DNA from: Bacteroidia bacterium
GTDB taxonomy: Bacteria; Bacteroidota; Bacteroidia; B-17B0; Aurantibacillaceae
Reading direction: 5' to 3'
Length of the DNA: 64,000 nt
Assembly (NCBI GenBank): GCA_014378485.1
Contig: JACMNO010000069.1
Span: 1-64,000 of the forward strand
A model generated the notes under the pieces. It was given only the letters and a program-made list of their open reading frames with translations, searched no databases and was not told the origin of the DNA. This document shows, one piece after another, positions 53,701 to 61,845 of the stretch. The number at the start of each line of letters is the position of its first letter. The stretch's first letter is position 1. The translations under genes were made by a program, and so were the position numbers.

Positions 53701-54610
53701 TCGAGTCAGTCCAACTGTAGGATAATACAGGAGAAGTCATCGTAGTGCTTACAGAAGAGACGGCTGTTGCATTAGCACCATTACAAGTGGTTGTTATATT
53801 TACTGAAAAACTACCTGATCCGGGACAAGCAGATCCAGTCAAAGTAGGTTGCTGCACGGACCAAATCGTTGAATTAACTAAAGTACCATTATTTCCATTT
53901 GAGGTGCCGTCTAACAAAATTGTACCAGACGACTGATTACAACGGTAATATGACAATAAATCTGTTTCATTTCCAGCCAGACAATGATTATAATCTGATA
54001 AGATCTCAGAATCAGTGCGGACTCTTTTCCATATCCGAATTTCATCTTCGTTACCACCCAAAGCCAAATTAGGTGAGTAACTAAGATGGCCTTGTACGTT
54101 TCGTGTAATTGGATCTGAATTCATAATTTTAGTATCAACTAAAATACCGTTTAAATACAATTTAGCAATATGCGTATTATAATTCATTACGCCAGCAGCG
54201 TGGTACCACGTTCCTAACAGAAAACCTCCAGGCGGGGCATAATCACAGGCAACATTACTCGGCCCAGTTGTAGAATTAGGTCCATCAACTTTAAATCCTA
54301 AACGATTGATAGGAAAATTTCCCATTCCTAAATTCCAACCAAAACCCAAGAATATGTCTTCATAAACAACGGGATCTTCATTCATTATTAAAGATCTGGC
54401 TTTTGAACCAAAGGCTGTATTTAATTTGAACCAACATTCCCAGGTAAACCCGTTACTACTATGCATCTGATTATTAAGGGGCAAGAGAACTTCATCACTG
54501 CTATTATTAAATTGTAATGAACCGCCACAGGGCTGAGCCAATAGGACGTTAAATCCTAAAACATTTAAGAGCAAAAAAAACACATAAATATAAATTTTAT
54601 TTTTTTTCAA
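50795..54610 (-). CDS. Giant secreted LamG protein with gliding-type T9SS sorting domain
   Basis: A 1271-aa secreted protein. The signal peptide ends near FNVLLAQ, and residues ~30-230 are a LamG/concanavalin-like domain (SSNGFTWECWFKLN). Residues ~365-560 are a second sandwich region (FLEDFGSGTSLYG, then VDDISLSPCG), then an Ig-like module starting FCSGEALTLQS, and several repeats of about 75-80 residues rich in Ser, Thr and Val with CP-type Cys and TYSAAGTS/DYTVTGS turns. The C-terminal ~85 residues (LYIPNAFTPNDDIVNDKW to GHITLFR, with YNRWGEKI) are the gliding-motility C-terminal domain that directs T9SS secretion. It probably acts as an adhesin or glycan-binding surface protein. Confidence 0.9.
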   Translation of the reverse strand: MKKNKIYIYVFFLLLNVLGFNVLLAQPCGGSLQFNNSSDEVLLPLNNQMHSSNGFTWECWFKLNTAFGSKARSLIMNEDPVVYEDIFLGFGWNLGMGNFPINRLGFKVDGPNSTTGPSNVACDYAPPGGFLLGTWYHAAGVMNYNTHIAKLYLNGILVDTKIMNSDPITRNVQGHLSYSPNLALGGNEDEIRIWKRVRTDSEILSDYNHCLAGNETDLLSYYRCNQSSGTILLDGTSNGNNGTLVNSTIWSVQQPTLTGSACPGSGSFSVNITTTCNGANATAVSSVSTTMTSPVLSYSWTDSNGIMIGQTTNTSALTNSLTNLVGGIYTLSVQVNAPCGPIISQTISVNCQPPPLCSGTLGAPVFLEDFGSGTSLYGPALPPGVTNYIYQQGVPNNGTYVIAGSSNPSGTNAGYVNDNNDHTGNTNGYMMVVNSDYPAAEVYRKHLTGLCPGTTYVFSAYLANNNSPSAVSSVCGSSYIYANIKFQTEFPLGTVQGSVTSGNLQVAPTATSLPWLQYGFTFTTGSGQTSVDIVLINNAPGGCGNDYVVDDISLSPCGPGVALSIVPNQTVFCSGEALTLQSAYTSGSYVSPQYQWQYSSNGGVTWSNISGATSPNYSISSVISSQAGMYQLLISENGNINSPSCRIAAGPLTFSVSNGVAVAPTSTICPGVTTTLTATGAASYSWSNGVVSNSISVNPSVTTDYTVTGVVGTCTSQAISTLSVVTTSTISVTGNTLLCSGQASTLIANGSAMYVWTPAATLSSSSGSVVVASPTITTTYSAAGTSTLCSSPAVITISVSAAPALALSSNTTICPGANSSATLTVSGATSYAWANSSSLSSSTGSVVVASPNVTTDYTVTGSINSCSSTAVVTVSVNTSPTITSSSVINTTCGLINGSATISSSSANTFSWSTGVSSTTNTANTLAPGNYTVTATNGVCQTSTVIAILGSMPLSITSSTIAPSNCAGNTGSIQVNDNLSASSYSWNPNVSTTNSASNLTPGNYSLAITNGACNTSTVFAVGLVGGPTGINLTIKNVLCRSDSGKVQITSVINGASPYQYNFNNSGFSSLTTFSNLASGGYTLTVKDAGGCSYTQTLFVGRTITHSTIDLITNTPNCESDDGEFILNNIKGGTAPYLTSFNNTPYTSDMSFEMLSSGNYTLNIIDSNNCETGFILVMPENNKDFTLYIPNAFTPNDDIVNDKWYAQGTCLGAFSCLIYNRWGEKIIELNDIKDGWNGTFRGAPVPDGLYAYLIEVQTKNGTINKAGHITLFR

Positions 54611-54659
54611 AAAAACTTTTTAAATTATAATATTTAAATAATACTCAATCCTGCCACCA

Positions 54660-54688
54660 CAAATTTAATTGAATCATTAATTTTTCAA
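54660..54688 (-). promoter_or_regulatory. Promoter of the giant LamG protein (TTG-N18-TAAATTTG)
   Basis: On the minus strand TTG (54686-54688), 18 bp, and TAAATTTG (54660-54667) match the consensus exactly, with the same spacing as the rpmE promoter. The leader would be about 45 nt. Confidence 0.65.
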
Positions 54689-54828
54689 TTCGGTAGTTGT
54701 TAATTAAACCTATTAATTTGATAAATGGTAAACTTTCATGAAAAGTGTTAAACGTATTAATGTGCAAATATACTTAGATAAAAGTGGAATAGTCTTACCG
54801 TTAAAGCAGTTTTTAGCACATTTCCGTT

Positions 54829-55578
54829 TTAAATCTTCATCCGGTTTATCACCTCAGACTTTTTCCGTCTTGAAACTTCATAAAAACCACTGTTTTGTAC
54901 TTCCAGATTGCAAATATCACCTTTACTGTATGAAATAATGTAATCCGCGTTAACGATTACACTTTTGCTTATTCGTATAAAATTTCCTGCTTTTTCAAGA
55001 ATTTCTTCAAAAAGTTTTAATTCTTTCGATGAATAATAATTTTTCCCATCATCTAATTTTATTTCGCAGGTTCCTCCTTTCGCTTCAACAGAAACAATGT
55101 AGTTAATGTTTAAAAGTATTACCTTATCATTATGGTGAACGGAAATTTTATTAATAACATCATTCTTTTCATCTAAGGTCTTAATAAAATGAAATACACT
55201 ATTACTTTTTTCATTCGAAGTAATTTTAAAAATTGCTTTATCAACAGTTATGATTAGCTTACTATAATCAATAGGTTTTAAGATGTAGCCTAATGCGTTA
55301 AATTCAAAAGCGGTAATAGCGTATTCATTAAAAGCAGAAACAAAAATCACTTCAAAATCAATTCTGCTAAACATTTTTAATAAATCGAACCCACTTTTGC
55401 CAGGCATTTTAATATCCAAAAAAATAAGCTGAGGCTCCAACTCTTTTATTTTATCAAATGCATCGATTGCTTTCTCGCACTCAGCGATAACATTAATCAA
55501 AGGACAATATTTACTCAATAGTGTTTTTAATACATTCCTATTATGAACCTCGTCGTCTATTACAATTGCTCTAATCAT
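54829..55578 (-). CDS. LytTR-type response regulator
   Basis: A 249-aa two-component regulator. The receiver domain has the acidic pair at residues 8-9, phosphoacceptor Asp55 in LIFLDIKMPGKSG, and the conserved Ser/Thr and Lys region around VSAFNEYA and LKPIDYSK. The C-terminal ~100 residues are a LytTR DNA-binding domain (NYIVSVEAKGGTCEIKL, FIRISKSVIVNADYI). It starts 2 bp from the histidine kinase stop and is surely its partner. Targets may include the adjacent rfb genes and the giant LamG protein. Confidence 0.93.
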   Translation of the reverse strand: MIRAIVIDDEVHNRNVLKTLLSKYCPLINVIAECEKAIDAFDKIKELEPQLIFLDIKMPGKSGFDLLKMFSRIDFEVIFVSAFNEYAITAFEFNALGYILKPIDYSKLIITVDKAIFKITSNEKSNSVFHFIKTLDEKNDVINKISVHHNDKVILLNINYIVSVEAKGGTCEIKLDDGKNYYSSKELKLFEEILEKAGNFIRISKSVIVNADYIISYSKGDICNLEVQNSGFYEVSRRKKSEVINRMKI

Positions 55579-55580
55579 AT

Positions 55581-57089
55581 CTATTCCTTTACAATATCCA
55601 GATGTATTCTAATCTTAGTTCCAATCTGCAGTTTCTCAGAGTTAAATAAATCAACTATTTCCAGTTTGTAGTTTGATGTCTTATATAATTTATTCAGGCT
55701 TTCTATTTTATCAGAAATTAATTTAGTTCCTTTTGAATCCTCATTCTTTATTTTTTTTAAATCCCTACCAATACCATTATCTTCAATTTCTACAACAGGA
55801 TAACCATTTTTCAAGCTAAAGGTTATTTTTAATTCCGGTTTCCTCAGTCCATCCAATTGCAATAATCCATGCCAGATCGCGTTTTCAATAAACGTTTGTG
55901 TAATTAATGCCGGAATCAGAAAGTCGTTCGGAATAATTTTTTCATCTATATATAGGTCAAAGTTAAATTCATTTTTAAAACGAAGTTGCTCTAACTCAAT
56001 ATTCAATTTTATGATCTCAATTTCTTCTGATAAAGTAATAAAATCTTTATTGGAATAATTTAATATTTGTCTTAAAAAAAAACTAAACTTTGCAATGTAA
56101 CGGCTAGCCTCATCAACATTGTTTTTAAATATTAAATCCTGTATAGCAGCCAGACAATTTGATATGAAATGCGGATTCATTTGAGCTTTGACAACTTTTA
56201 ATTCCAATTCAGTAATTTTATTCACTAATTCAAACTGCTCTTTTTGTTTCTCCAAAGCCTTTTTATTCCTCAAATTAAAAAGTATAGTAATTGCAATTAT
56301 AATAATAATTACTATTCCATATTTTACAACACCCGTAAAAATATTTTTCAGCTTATTCGGATTGGGGGCATTATATAAATCTTTAATTTCTTTATCAGAT
56401 AGTATTCTGTGAAAAAATTGTATGTCATCAAAAACTCCTTGTGAAAACCTTTCATTTTTAGTACTTGCTGTATGCCCTATCATCACGGAATCCGAAGCCA
56501 AATACTGGGTTCTAAAACCCTTTCTCATCTTATTTTGTAACTCTCCATCAACATAAAATATTAAATAGTTATCGTCAAAAGCCATAACCAAATGATGCCA
56601 AGTACCGAAAATGAAATTATCTTCAGCAGCCACACTAACGTCTTTTAAAGAATCTTGAGATGAATAAGCAATTAATCTTTTTGCATAGCAATCATAACCT
56701 ATTGCATAAGCCAAATTAAAATCAAACTCCTGACCATTTTTAGTATATACGATTGGATTATTATCATATCCTTTTCCTGAATAAACTCTTCTGTCCAAAT
56801 TAACCCATAACGAAACAGTTCCTTTTTCAGGTTTTAACAATTTTGATGTAGAAAGATTTAAATAACTTGATACATTTCCATGAATATAAATTGCAGATTT
56901 TACGTTACCAAAACGATCTGCGGTGAGAGTTACTCCTTCTGATCTAGGAAATACTCTATTATCTTTTTCTTTAATCTCATGTTTATTAAAATCAAAGGTT
57001 ATTACAATAGAAGAGTCTATTAGGGAAAAACAAATAAAAGAGCAGAAGATGAAAAATATCGATAATGCTTTATTAATCAATGGAATCAT
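55581..57089 (-). CDS. LytS-type histidine kinase with extracytoplasmic LamG domain
   Basis: A 502-aa sensor. It has a signal or first helix at residues 6-26 and a LamG/concanavalin-like sensory domain at about 55-240 (KGTVSLWVNLD, TWHHLVMAFDDNYLIFYVDG). One membrane helix follows at about 256-272, then a cytoplasmic coiled coil and a LytS-type kinase. The phosphoacceptor is His307 in KAQMNPHFISNCLAAIQ and the ATP site includes IEDNGIGRDL near 437. The LamG domain probably binds a carbohydrate or cell-surface polymer. It is 17 bp after rfbH, so it appears to share the rfb transcript, and it overlaps no other gene. Confidence 0.9.
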   Translation of the reverse strand: MIPLINKALSIFFIFCSFICFSLIDSSIVITFDFNKHEIKEKDNRVFPRSEGVTLTADRFGNVKSAIYIHGNVSSYLNLSTSKLLKPEKGTVSLWVNLDRRVYSGKGYDNNPIVYTKNGQEFDFNLAYAIGYDCYAKRLIAYSSQDSLKDVSVAAEDNFIFGTWHHLVMAFDDNYLIFYVDGELQNKMRKGFRTQYLASDSVMIGHTASTKNERFSQGVFDDIQFFHRILSDKEIKDLYNAPNPNKLKNIFTGVVKYGIVIIIIIAITILFNLRNKKALEKQKEQFELVNKITELELKVVKAQMNPHFISNCLAAIQDLIFKNNVDEASRYIAKFSFFLRQILNYSNKDFITLSEEIEIIKLNIELEQLRFKNEFNFDLYIDEKIIPNDFLIPALITQTFIENAIWHGLLQLDGLRKPELKITFSLKNGYPVVEIEDNGIGRDLKKIKNEDSKGTKLISDKIESLNKLYKTSNYKLEIVDLFNSEKLQIGTKIRIHLDIVKE

Positions 57090-57106
57090 AATACTTTAAA
57101 AAACTA

Positions 57107-58414
57107 TTATCCTAAAATTTCATCGAAACATGAGATCATGTACCTCATCATTTCATCATTGATCATTGGCGTCACGCCAATCCAAAATGTATCATTTACA
57201 ATAATATCTGTATTGGTTAAGTTACCAATAACCCGATAATCAACGCCTTTAAAATAAGGTTGCTTCCGAATGTCGCCTGCAAATAATAAGCGGGTAGCAA
57301 TTTTTTTCTTATCCAATTTTTGAACTAACTCATTACGAGTAATGCCTGCATCTTTTTTAACAGTAATTAAAAATCCAAACCATGAAGGATTTGATTTAGG
57401 AGATGCTTTAGGCAATATTAATTTGTTCGTATGCTTTAATAAACCTTGTTTTAACACATCAAAATTATGCCTTCTAATCTTTATGAACTCGTCGAGTTTT
57501 TCCAACTGAGCTAAACCCAAAGCGGCCTGCATGTCAGTAATTTTTAAATTAAATCCTTGGCGGGAGTAAATGTATTTGTGGTCATAACCCATTGGCATGT
57601 CTCCTAACTGCTGACAAAAACGCAAACCACAGGTATTATCCTTTCCTGGTTCGCACCAACAATCACGTCCCCAATCCCTGAAGGACTCTGCTATTTTTTT
57701 TAATTTAGAATTAGAGGTATATACCGCTCCTCCTTCTCCCATTGTAATGTGATGAGCCGGATAAAAACTTAAAGTAGCAATATCACCAAATGTACCAACA
57801 TGCTGACCGTTATAAGTCGCACCTAATGCATCACAACAATCTTCCATGAGCCACAAATCATGTTTTTCACAAAATGCAGTAACGGCGTCTAGATTAAAAA
57901 CATTCCCCATAGTATGTGCAATAACCACTGCTTTTGTTTTAGGAGACAATGCTTTTTCAAGATATGTAACATCAATCTCATAATGAGGAATAGTCACATC
58001 TACAAATACAGGTATGGCACCATATTGCAAAATAGGATTCACGGTAGTTGGAAAGGAAGCTGCTACAGTAATGACTTCATCACCAGGCTTGATTGCTTCA
58101 TCACCTAGTTCTTTGGCTGTTAAGGCGGAAAAAGCAACTAGATTAGCTGATGAACCTGAATTAACAGTTAAAACTGATTTTATATTAATATACTTCGCTA
58201 ATTTTTTTTCGAACTCGGCATTAAATTTACCAGTTGTAAACCAAGCGTCTAAAGCAGAATCAGTGATGTATTGCATTTCTTTGTGATCGAATACTTTTCC
58301 ACTTACCGGGACAGCGGATTCTCCCGGAACAAATGCGTTTTGTTTAAATGCTTCATCGTGATACTCTTTTATAAGAGAATGGATTTGATGTTTAATATCT
58401 AGTAATTTTGACAT
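57107..58414 (-). CDS. rfbH: CDP-4-keto-6-deoxyglucose 3-dehydratase (RfbH/E1-like)
   Basis: A 435-aa PMP/[2Fe-2S]-dependent dehydratase that removes the 3-hydroxyl of CDP-4-keto-6-deoxyglucose on the way to 3,6-dideoxyhexoses. The key feature is His in place of the usual PLP-binding Lys in [14 protein letters not shown] (His221/222), which identifies dehydratases of this group. The Cys cluster C252/C254, C262 and C267 lies in [17 protein letters not shown]. Reduction of the product normally requires an E3 (RfbI-type) reductase, which is not in the window. It follows an interrupted gene and precedes the LamG kinase. Confidence 0.94.
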   Translation of the reverse strand: MSKLLDIKHQIHSLIKEYHDEAFKQNAFVPGESAVPVSGKVFDHKEMQYITDSALDAWFTTGKFNAEFEKKLAKYINIKSVLTVNSGSSANLVAFSALTAKELGDEAIKPGDEVITVAASFPTTVNPILQYGAIPVFVDVTIPHYEIDVTYLEKALSPKTKAVVIAHTMGNVFNLDAVTAFCEKHDLWLMEDCCDALGATYNGQHVGTFGDIATLSFYPAHHITMGEGGAVYTSNSKLKKIAESFRDWGRDCWCEPGKDNTCGLRFCQQLGDMPMGYDHKYIYSRQGFNLKITDMQAALGLAQLEKLDEFIKIRRHNFDVLKQGLLKHTNKLILPKASPKSNPSWFGFLITVKKDAGITRNELVQKLDKKKIATRLLFAGDIRKQPYFKGVDYRVIGNLTNTDIIVNDTFWIGVTPMINDEMMRYMISCFDEILG

Positions 58415-58470
58415 AATTTATTATTTTTTTGAAACATATAAGTCATAAAAAGACAAATAAGATTGGTTGG

Positions 58471-58884
58471 TTAATCATTTAGTACTCTGTATAATTCATT
58501 TACATATGTTTTCTGACCCTCATTATAAATATTTGTACAATTAAAATTAATTAAAATTCCAAATGGTGCTTCTAATAAATTCATATAAGTTAGTAATTAC
58601 GCTTCGTGAATTGGCAATATCTTTTCAACTGCTTTCAATTCAACTACTATAATATTTTCTATAAATAAATCACAACGTAATTCTGCATCTAACTGCAAAC
58701 CTTTATAATTAACAGCTACTATCAATTCAGACATAAAAGAAATCTCACGAATATTCAATTCATGAATCAAACACTTATGATAAACGCTTTCTAATAAACC
58801 GGGCCTAAGCGACTTATGCACTTCTATAGCAGCGCCATTAATTTGATAAGTAAGATTCTTTATTTGTGTTTTTGTTAAATGCAT
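58471..58884 (-). pseudogene. GxxExxY protein, interrupted by one nonsense codon
   Basis: A member of the GxxExxY family (GLLESVY present). From ATG 58884 it encodes 95 residues ending ELKAVEKILPIHEA, then TAA at 58597-58599. The reading frame continues in phase for 41 more codons (LLTYMNLLEAPFGILINF and onward) to a second stop at 58471. The homologous position usually holds Gln (HEAQLLTY), so a single CAA-to-TAA change explains it. A TTG further upstream (58920) overlaps rfbG and is not the likely start. Family function is unknown, though the fold resembles PD-(D/E)xK nucleases. Confidence 0.8.
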
Positions 58885-58916
58885 TTCTTTTTCTGAACTT
58901 TTCTGCCTTTTATGGT

Positions 58917-59999
58917 TCAATTATTCATGAGGCAGTACTCTTTTATCTGTTTTACCCTGCTTTTATATACATCGGCTTCCTGTTCATTTTCCTGTATGTA
59001 TCCATCAACCGTAAACTTTATGGTTTGTTCAAAATTTAGTTTTGGTTTCCAGTTTAATTGGTTGACTGCTTTTGTAATGTCCAATTTTAATAAGCCAGCT
59101 TCGTGTAATTTATCTGTTACTTTCGGCGCATCTACTTTTAAAGTGGGTATCGATTTTTTTACTTCTAAAACCACATCATGAACACTATAATTTTCAAAAG
59201 CCGCAGGACCAAAATTCCATCCTCCTGAAAATGTTTTTCCTTGAAGAAAAAGCTTCTCACCTAATCTCATATATCCAAAAACAGGTTCTAACACAAATTG
59301 CCAGGGACGCACGGAGTTTGGATTTCGAATGACCAATGTTTGATTAGCATTGTGCGCACGCATCATATCCGGAATTACCCTGTTTTCAGCCCAATCACCG
59401 CCTCCGATAACGTTCCCCGCCCTACCCGACGCCACATGAGCCTTACCCTCTTTACTAAAAAATGATTTAATATAGGAATTAGTAATTAATTCGGAACAAC
59501 CTTTTGATGCACTGTATGGATCATCGCCACCCATTGGGTCATTCTCACGATAACCCCAAACCCATTCATTATTTTGGTAACACTTATCAGTAGTTACATT
59601 AATGGCTACTTTTACTGAAGGACAATTCCGAACCGCTTCAAAAAAATTAACCGTTCCCATTAAATTAGTTTCGAAATTATAATGAGGATTATTATATGAA
59701 TCAATCACTAATGGTTGGGCTGCCATATGAAACGCCATATCCGGTTTTACTTCATCAAAATAGTTTTGTAATGCTTCTTTATCCCTTACATCACCAAATC
59801 TATTATAAATTTTTTTAGATAAATTAGTTGTCACGAAATTATCTTTTTCGGCAGTTGGCTCCAAAGCGTAACCATGCACTTCCGCCCCAAGTTCTCTTAA
59901 CCAAATGGCCATCCACGAACCTTTAAAACCGGTATGACCTGTTAATAAAATCTTTTTATTCTGATATATTCCCGAAAACAGATCTAATTGGCTCATCAT
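58917..59999 (-). CDS. rfbG: CDP-glucose 4,6-dehydratase
   Basis: An extended SDR of 360 aa that converts CDP-glucose to CDP-4-keto-6-deoxyglucose. The cofactor loop is LTGHTGFKGSW, the catalytic YxxxK is in DPYSASKGCSE (about residue 157), and TTDKCYQNNEWVWGYRE is the RfbG-specific block. The N-terminus has two Met codons; the first is used here. It lies 3 bp after rfbF. Confidence 0.95.
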   Translation of the reverse strand: MMSQLDLFSGIYQNKKILLTGHTGFKGSWMAIWLRELGAEVHGYALEPTAEKDNFVTTNLSKKIYNRFGDVRDKEALQNYFDEVKPDMAFHMAAQPLVIDSYNNPHYNFETNLMGTVNFFEAVRNCPSVKVAINVTTDKCYQNNEWVWGYRENDPMGGDDPYSASKGCSELITNSYIKSFFSKEGKAHVASGRAGNVIGGGDWAENRVIPDMMRAHNANQTLVIRNPNSVRPWQFVLEPVFGYMRLGEKLFLQGKTFSGGWNFGPAAFENYSVHDVVLEVKKSIPTLKVDAPKVTDKLHEAGLLKLDITKAVNQLNWKPKLNFEQTIKFTVDGYIQENEQEADVYKSRVKQIKEYCLMNN

Positions 60000-60002
60000 A
60001 AT

Positions 60003-60782
60003 TTATTTCCAGATATTCCAGTCAGCAGAACCACTTTGCCACAATGCTTCTAATTCAATTTTATCCCTGATAGCATCCATGCATTTCCAAAAACCATTAT
60101 GTTTATATGAGGAAAGCTGACCGGCATTTGCGATGTCTATTAACGGTTTCTTCTCCCATTGAACATCATCCATATCACCTTCCAGATATTTAAAAATACC
60201 CGGTTCCAGGACAAAAAAACCGCCATTGATCCAAACACCATCACCCATAGGTTTTTCCTGAAACGCTTTTACTAAGCCATTCGCATCAATCTCTACATTA
60301 CCAAATCTACCAGGCAGTTGAATAGAAGTTAAAGTAGCTATTTTTCCTGATTTTTTATGAAATTCAATCAAGGCATTAATGTCTATATCTGCTACTCCAT
60401 CACCATACGTCAGCATAAAAGGTTCATTTCCTAAATACTTTTGAATTTTTTTTATCCTTCCTGCTGTATTGGTATTGACCCCTGTATCAACCAAAGTCAC
60501 TTTCCAGTCCTCGGAACCGGAATTATGCACTTCCATTTTATTATTTGCAAGATCAATGGTCACGTCAGTTTGGTGTAAAAAATAATTAGCGAAATATTCT
60601 TTGATCACATAACCTTTGTAGCCACAACAGATTATAAACTCATTGAACCCATAATAGGAATATGTTTTCATGATATGCCATAAAATTGGTTTTCCGCCAA
60701 TTTCAACCATCGGTTTTGGTCTTACGTCAGTTTCTTCTGATAATCGGGTCCCTAGTCCCCCGGCAAGTATAACTACTTTCAT
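60003..60782 (-). CDS. rfbF: Glucose-1-phosphate cytidylyltransferase
   Basis: A 259-aa nucleotidyltransferase making CDP-glucose from CTP and glucose-1-phosphate, the entry step of the CDP-deoxysugar route. The signature LAGGLGTRLSEETDVRPKPM is complete, followed by GGKPILWHIMKTYSYYG and LTYGDGVADID with the metal Asp. It lies 8 bp after a family 2 glycosyltransferase. Confidence 0.96.
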   Translation of the reverse strand: MKVVILAGGLGTRLSEETDVRPKPMVEIGGKPILWHIMKTYSYYGFNEFIICCGYKGYVIKEYFANYFLHQTDVTIDLANNKMEVHNSGSEDWKVTLVDTGVNTNTAGRIKKIQKYLGNEPFMLTYGDGVADIDINALIEFHKKSGKIATLTSIQLPGRFGNVEIDANGLVKAFQEKPMGDGVWINGGFFVLEPGIFKYLEGDMDDVQWEKKPLIDIANAGQLSSYKHNGFWKCMDAIRDKIELEALWQSGSADWNIWK

Positions 60783-60790
60783 AAAAAAAT

Positions 60791-61729
60791 TTAAAAATTA
60801 ATTCGTTCTCTTTCGATTACCAAAGGGCGCTTACGAATTTGTGTATGTATTGCCCCAATATATTCCCCAATAATTCCAATAAAGAATAATTGTACTGATG
60901 AAAAGAAAAAGATTCCAATTACCATAGGAGCTGTTCCAATTTGAAATTCATACCAATAAACCATCTTATAAATAAAATAACCAACTGCTACCAAAAAACT
61001 TATAATCGCCGAAAAAAATCCAACAAAAGCTGAAAGCCTTAATGGTAATTTTGAATGGCTTGTAAAACCAAGCATAGCCACATCGTATAACTTAAAAAAA
61101 TTTGAACTTGTCTTACCCGCAAATCGTTTAGGCTGGGTGTAAGGAATTTCATATCTGTTAAATCCAAGTTCAGTTACAAGTCCACGTAAATATGGATATT
61201 GATCTTCTAAATTTCCTAAAATTTTTATAAATTTTTGATCGTATAATCCAAAACCAGTAAAATTCTTAATAATTGGTTCCCCATCAGATGCACTAGAAAG
61301 TAAATTGTAAAAAAATTTACGAACACCAAACATAAGAGCGTTTTCTTTACTTTGTGTTTTTACACCTATAACGATTTCATAACCTTCTTCCCACTTTTTT
61401 ACAAAATCGAGAATTAATTCCACTGGATCCTGAAAATCAGCAACTAAATAAACGACAGCATCTCCTTTACATTGAACTAATCCATAAAATGGAGATTTTA
61501 TCCAGCCAAAATTTCTTGCATTAACAATAATTTTTACGTTCTTATTGTTTTGGGCTATCCCTTTTAATATTTCTAATGACCTATCAGTAGAATGATTATC
61601 TATAAAAACATGTTCATAATTATAATCAGGCAAATTATCAAATATTTTTTTGACTGCATCTACCAGCAATGCAAGATTTGACTCTTCATTAAAACAGGGT
61701 GTTAATATTGAAATGAGCTTTTTTGTCAT
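60791..61729 (-). CDS. Glycosyltransferase family 2, DPM/GtrB-like with membrane C-terminus
   Basis: A 312-aa polyprenyl-phosphate glycosyltransferase-like enzyme. ISILTPCFNEESNLALLVDAV and VYLVADFQDPVELI (metal site) mark the catalytic domain, PYLRGLVTELGF is typical of DPM/ArnC/GtrB members, and two C-terminal helices (about residues 230-300) anchor it. It probably loads a sugar onto undecaprenyl phosphate for periplasmic use. It is the first gene of the leftward rfb unit. Confidence 0.88.
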   Translation of the reverse strand: MTKKLISILTPCFNEESNLALLVDAVKKIFDNLPDYNYEHVFIDNHSTDRSLEILKGIAQNNKNVKIIVNARNFGWIKSPFYGLVQCKGDAVVYLVADFQDPVELILDFVKKWEEGYEIVIGVKTQSKENALMFGVRKFFYNLLSSASDGEPIIKNFTGFGLYDQKFIKILGNLEDQYPYLRGLVTELGFNRYEIPYTQPKRFAGKTSSNFFKLYDVAMLGFTSHSKLPLRLSAFVGFFSAIISFLVAVGYFIYKMVYWYEFQIGTAPMVIGIFFFSSVQLFFIGIIGEYIGAIHTQIRKRPLVIERERINF

Positions 61730-61743
61730 ATTTTAAATTCTCT

Positions 61744-61751
61744 CAAAAATA
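61744..61751 (-). promoter_or_regulatory. -7 box (TATTTTTG) of the rfb unit
   Basis: TATTTTTG on the minus strand ends 14 nt before the ATG at 61729, a plausible promoter for the GT2-rfbFGH-kinase transcript. No clear -33 element was found. Confidence 0.45.
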
Positions 61752-61786
61752 GAATATTTTTACATTATTATTAAGATTATTTTCAT

Positions 61787-61814
61787 TTTGTTTAAATGAA
61801 TTAGTTTATATTTG
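61787..61814 (+). promoter_or_regulatory. Promoter of the epimerase-FkbM-transketolase unit
   Basis: TTTG (61787-61790), a 16-bp spacer and TATATTTG (61807-61814) fit the consensus. The predicted leader to ATG 61846 is about 28 nt. It is divergent from the rfb promoter, so the intergenic region is shared. Confidence 0.55.
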
Positions 61815-61845
61815 TTTATATTGTTTATGACATACGGATGCTTTT

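Noticed and set aside
51849-53936. Several plus-strand open frames opposite the giant LamG gene
   Set aside because: They are antisense shadows of its Thr/Val/Ser-rich repeats, with no start context or domain.
50795-54610. Internal repeats of the giant protein as a CRISPR or tandem DNA array
   Set aside because: The periodicity is at protein level (about 75-80 residues) with divergent DNA, as expected for Ig/PKD-like modules.
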